Of a DNA stretch of 15,581 nucleotides, positions 14,175 to 15,581 are shown in pieces; the first letter of the stretch is position 1, and each line of letters opens with the position of its first letter. The notes beneath the pieces are model-generated. The model ran no database searches. It worked only from the letters and a program-made list of their open reading frames with translations, and was not told where the DNA came from. Made by a program: the position numbers and the translations under genes. The stretch comes from Gammaproteobacteria bacterium (GTDB lineage: Bacteria; Pseudomonadota; Gammaproteobacteria; Woeseiales; Woeseiaceae). Location of the stretch: NCBI GenBank assembly GCA_002717685.1, contig PBBK01000031.1:1-15581 (forward strand). Reading direction: 5' to 3'.

Positions 14175-14909
14175 CTAACTTAATATTTTACTTAAGAAAT
14201 GTTTTGTTCTATCTTTTTTAGGGTTATCAAAAAACTCATTTGGTTCATTTTCTTCTATTATCTTTCCTTCCTCCATCATAACTATTTTATCAGCTACTTC
14301 CTTAGCAAAACCCATTTCATGAGTCACAACAATCATTGTCATTCCGTCGTTTGCTAATTCAATCATTACATCTAGGACTTCTTTAATCATCTCAGGATCT
14401 AGTGATGATGTTGGTTCATCAAACATCATTATTTTTGGTTGCATTGCCAATCCTCTTGCTATGGCAACACGCTGTTGTTGTCCTCCCGAAAGTGAGGACG
14501 GGTATTCGTTTTCCTTTTCAAGAATATCCACTCTCTTCAGTAATTTTTTACCTAGCTCTGCAGCCTCATCCTTATCAATTCCAAGATTAATAATTGGAGA
14601 TAAAATAATATTATCTAATACGGTTTTATGAGGGAATAAGTTGAATTGCTGAAAAACCATGCCTAGTTCAAGTCTAATTAGTCTTAGATTTTTTTTCTCT
14701 AAAATTGATTTATTATTTATAATAATATTACCAGAATTTAAATTTTCTAAACCATTTAAACATCTTAGCAATGTACTTTTCCCGCATCCACTTGGTCCAC
14801 AAATAACAGCTACATTAGATTTTTTTATTTTTAAAGATACATCATTTAAGACAAGGTTTTCGTTAAAATATTTGTTTATTTTTTCTATTTTGATTATATC
14901 TTGATCCAT
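14175..14909 (-). CDS. amino-acid ABC transporter ATPase (HisP/GlnQ family)
   Basis: A 244-residue ABC ATPase of the polar amino-acid uptake family, full length. Walker A is GPSGCGKST (38-46), the Q-loop is VFQQFNLFPH (85-94), the signature is LSGGQQQR (140-147), Walker B is IMMFDEP (160-166), the D-loop is SSLDPE (168-173), and the switch histidine is H197 in VVTHEMGFA. It powers import at the cytoplasmic face of the permease encoded 9 bases downstream. AGAGGA lies about 12 bases before the ATG, a somewhat long spacing. It is the first gene of the minus-strand pair and follows a 585-base region with a candidate promoter. It ends in TAG. Confidence 0.95.
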   Translation of the reverse strand: MDQDIIKIEKINKYFNENLVLNDVSLKIKKSNVAVICGPSGCGKSTLLRCLNGLENLNSGNIIINNKSILEKKNLRLIRLELGMVFQQFNLFPHKTVLDNIILSPIINLGIDKDEAAELGKKLLKRVDILEKENEYPSSLSGGQQQRVAIARGLAMQPKIMMFDEPTSSLDPEMIKEVLDVMIELANDGMTMIVVTHEMGFAKEVADKIVMMEEGKIIEENEPNEFFDNPKKDRTKHFLSKILS

Positions 14910-15084
14910 ATACTCTTTATTTCCTCTTAGATTTTACTCGTATCCTCTATCAATTAATGACAATAAATTTTATTTGTTGTTTTACATCTAATTAACGTTT
15001 GATAATAGCAGACAATTTTTCAAGTGTCATTTTAGATATTTCCACAACATTCTAGATGTTTCAGTGAATATGTCATTATGCATA

Positions 15085-15111
15085 CCTAAGGAATTTAGGC
15101 CTTTATGTCAA
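15085..15111 (-). promoter_or_regulatory. candidate -35 box with adjoining palindrome, upstream of the importer genes
   Basis: On the minus strand a perfect TTGACA (15111-15106) is followed within 7 bases by the symmetric CCTAA-N5-TTAGG (15085-15099). The palindrome would fall in the -35/-10 spacer, where a repressor could block transcription. The -10 region is unclear: TAGGTA comes at about the 17-base spacing and CATAAT further on. The leader to the ATPase start at 14909 would be about 150 bases or more. Confidence 0.3.
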
Positions 15112-15206
15112 ACCAAAAATACTGGGGAAAATTCTATTTTAAATAAAAGATAATTGATTTTCAGTGAGGAAGATGTATAGAGAAGCTTATTTTTGAAGTA
15201 ATTATT

Positions 15207-15230
15207 ATAGGTGTCCATATAGGTGTCTAT
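15207..15230. repeat. tandem 12-base direct repeat (two copies)
   Basis: ATAGGTGTCCAT (15207-15218) is followed directly by ATAGGTGTCTAT (15219-15230), with one mismatch in 12. Confidence 0.6.
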
Positions 15231-15386
15231 CAGCCCTGATACTCAGCTCACAAAGTAACGCCTATCATTTGATCTATTCCAACAAAGAACAAATCCAATT
15301 TACTTATTTGATTAAAGACTCTATAATTTTGGACTTAATAATAGCTCCACAATCCTCAAAATGAAAATTCTATTGAGCAAGTTATT

Positions 15387-15410
15387 TGGGGGTATAAATG
15401 GGGGTATATT
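15387..15410. repeat. second tandem 12-base-period repeat (two copies)
   Basis: TGGGGGTATA occurs at 15387-15396 and again at 15399-15408, giving the same 12-base period as the pair at 15207. G-runs are rare in this AT-rich DNA, which makes the pair stand out. Confidence 0.6.
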
Positions 15411-15494
15411 TAAATATAATAAAAGATTTATGTTGTAATATCAATAACTTTATTCCTAAATGTAGAAGGCTCCCTCGTCGCATAACGTTGAATT

Positions 15495-15581
15495 TTAGTT
15501 ATTGTTAAGTAACACAGCGCCGATCGCCATAGAAGTTGCCGCTTGAACAGGATCAATCACGGGTATGCCAAGATATTCTGC
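15495..15581 (-). CDS. Asp/Glu/hydantoin racemase family protein, C-terminal end only (partial)
   Basis: The minus strand entering from the right edge encodes 28 residues ending in TAA at 15495-15497. They begin AEYLGIPVIDPVQAATSMAI. LGIPVIDPVQAA is the typical last strand and helix of the Asp/Glu/hydantoin racemase superfamily (hydantoin racemase, allantoin racemase, aspartate racemase, maleate isomerase relatives), which use two Cys to move a proton at a chiral carbon. Those Cys lie outside the window. The fragment is visibly more GC-rich than the rest of the window. It reads in the same direction as the importer genes but lies 585 bases upstream of the ATPase, so co-transcription is uncertain. 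A racemase or epimerase would suit a D-amino-acid or opine pathway, but that is inference. Confidence 0.65.
   Translation of the reverse strand, partial: AEYLGIPVIDPVQAATSMAIGAVLLNNN

Larger units (their letters stand above)
14910..15494. other. intergenic region upstream of the ABC ATPase gene, no gene seen
   Basis: These 585 bases contain no reading frame that looks like a protein and no recognisable tRNA. They hold a candidate promoter/operator for the ATPase-permease pair and two pairs of 12-base-period direct repeats, listed separately. Composition becomes less AT-rich near 15470, towards the partial racemase gene. Confidence 0.4.

Noticed and set aside
14910..15494. tRNA gene or integrase at the possible boundary
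   Set aside because: I found no cloverleaf, no CCA end and no recombinase frame in this stretch.
1..15581. CRISPR array or complete insertion sequence
   Set aside because: No regularly spaced repeats with unique spacers and no transposase or terminal inverted repeats seen.

Overview
The window is AT-rich DNA (by eye about one third G+C) carrying a catabolic gene cluster of bacterial type. Protein families, a Sec-type signal peptide, a polar amino-acid ABC importer and a two-subunit HcnABC/opine-oxidase-like flavoenzyme suggest a Gram-negative proteobacterium. An AT-rich, possibly marine alphaproteobacterium would fit, but that is a guess from gene content and composition and no marker gene is present. 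Eleven of the fourteen recognisable genes end in TAA, three in TAG and none in TGA. Some genes have clear Shine-Dalgarno sequences (2068, 6071, 7759) and others have none.

Layout. 1-515: no convincing gene, a nested hairpin and a possible decayed reading frame on the minus strand. 516-1409 (+): luciferase-like flavin/F420 monooxygenase-family protein. 1410-2067: a decayed minus-strand reading frame and a candidate promoter. 2068-2886 (+): periplasmic amino-acid-binding protein. 2919-3749 (-): beta-keto acid cleavage enzyme (BKACE, formerly DUF849), convergent with the binding protein across a long hairpin. 3761-9186 (+): five genes in close succession, namely a lambda-crystallin/L-gulonate/carnitine-type 3-hydroxyacid dehydrogenase, a class III omega-aminotransferase, an SDR dehydrogenase, a DapA-superfamily lyase and a fold-III PLP decarboxylase. 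9561-10280 (+): a second SDR. On the minus strand, read from right to left: ABC ATPase (14909-14175), ABC permease (14165-13506), a 375-base gap, then a [2Fe-2S]/FAD oxidoreductase (13130-11475) and its DAO-family partner (11464-10286). At the right edge is the last 28 residues of an Asp/Glu/hydantoin racemase-family protein (15495-15581, -).

Interpretation. The genes read as one import-and-degrade module for an amino compound that I cannot name. The importer is split: its binding protein is at the left end and its permease and ATPase are about 11 kb away at the right end. A plausible flow is uptake of an amino acid or opine-like secondary amine, oxidation by the HcnABC-type flavoenzyme, C-C bond chemistry and/or decarboxylation by the DapA-like and LysA-like enzymes, removal of a terminal amine by the class III aminotransferase, oxidation of a 3-hydroxy acid to a 3-keto acid, and cleavage of that acid by BKACE with acetyl-CoA to give acetoacetate and an acyl-CoA. 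The hydroxyacid dehydrogenase/BKACE pair is known from L-carnitine catabolism. I know of no described pathway that combines it with a fold-III decarboxylase, a DapA homologue and an HcnABC-type oxidase. The order of steps and the substrate are inference.
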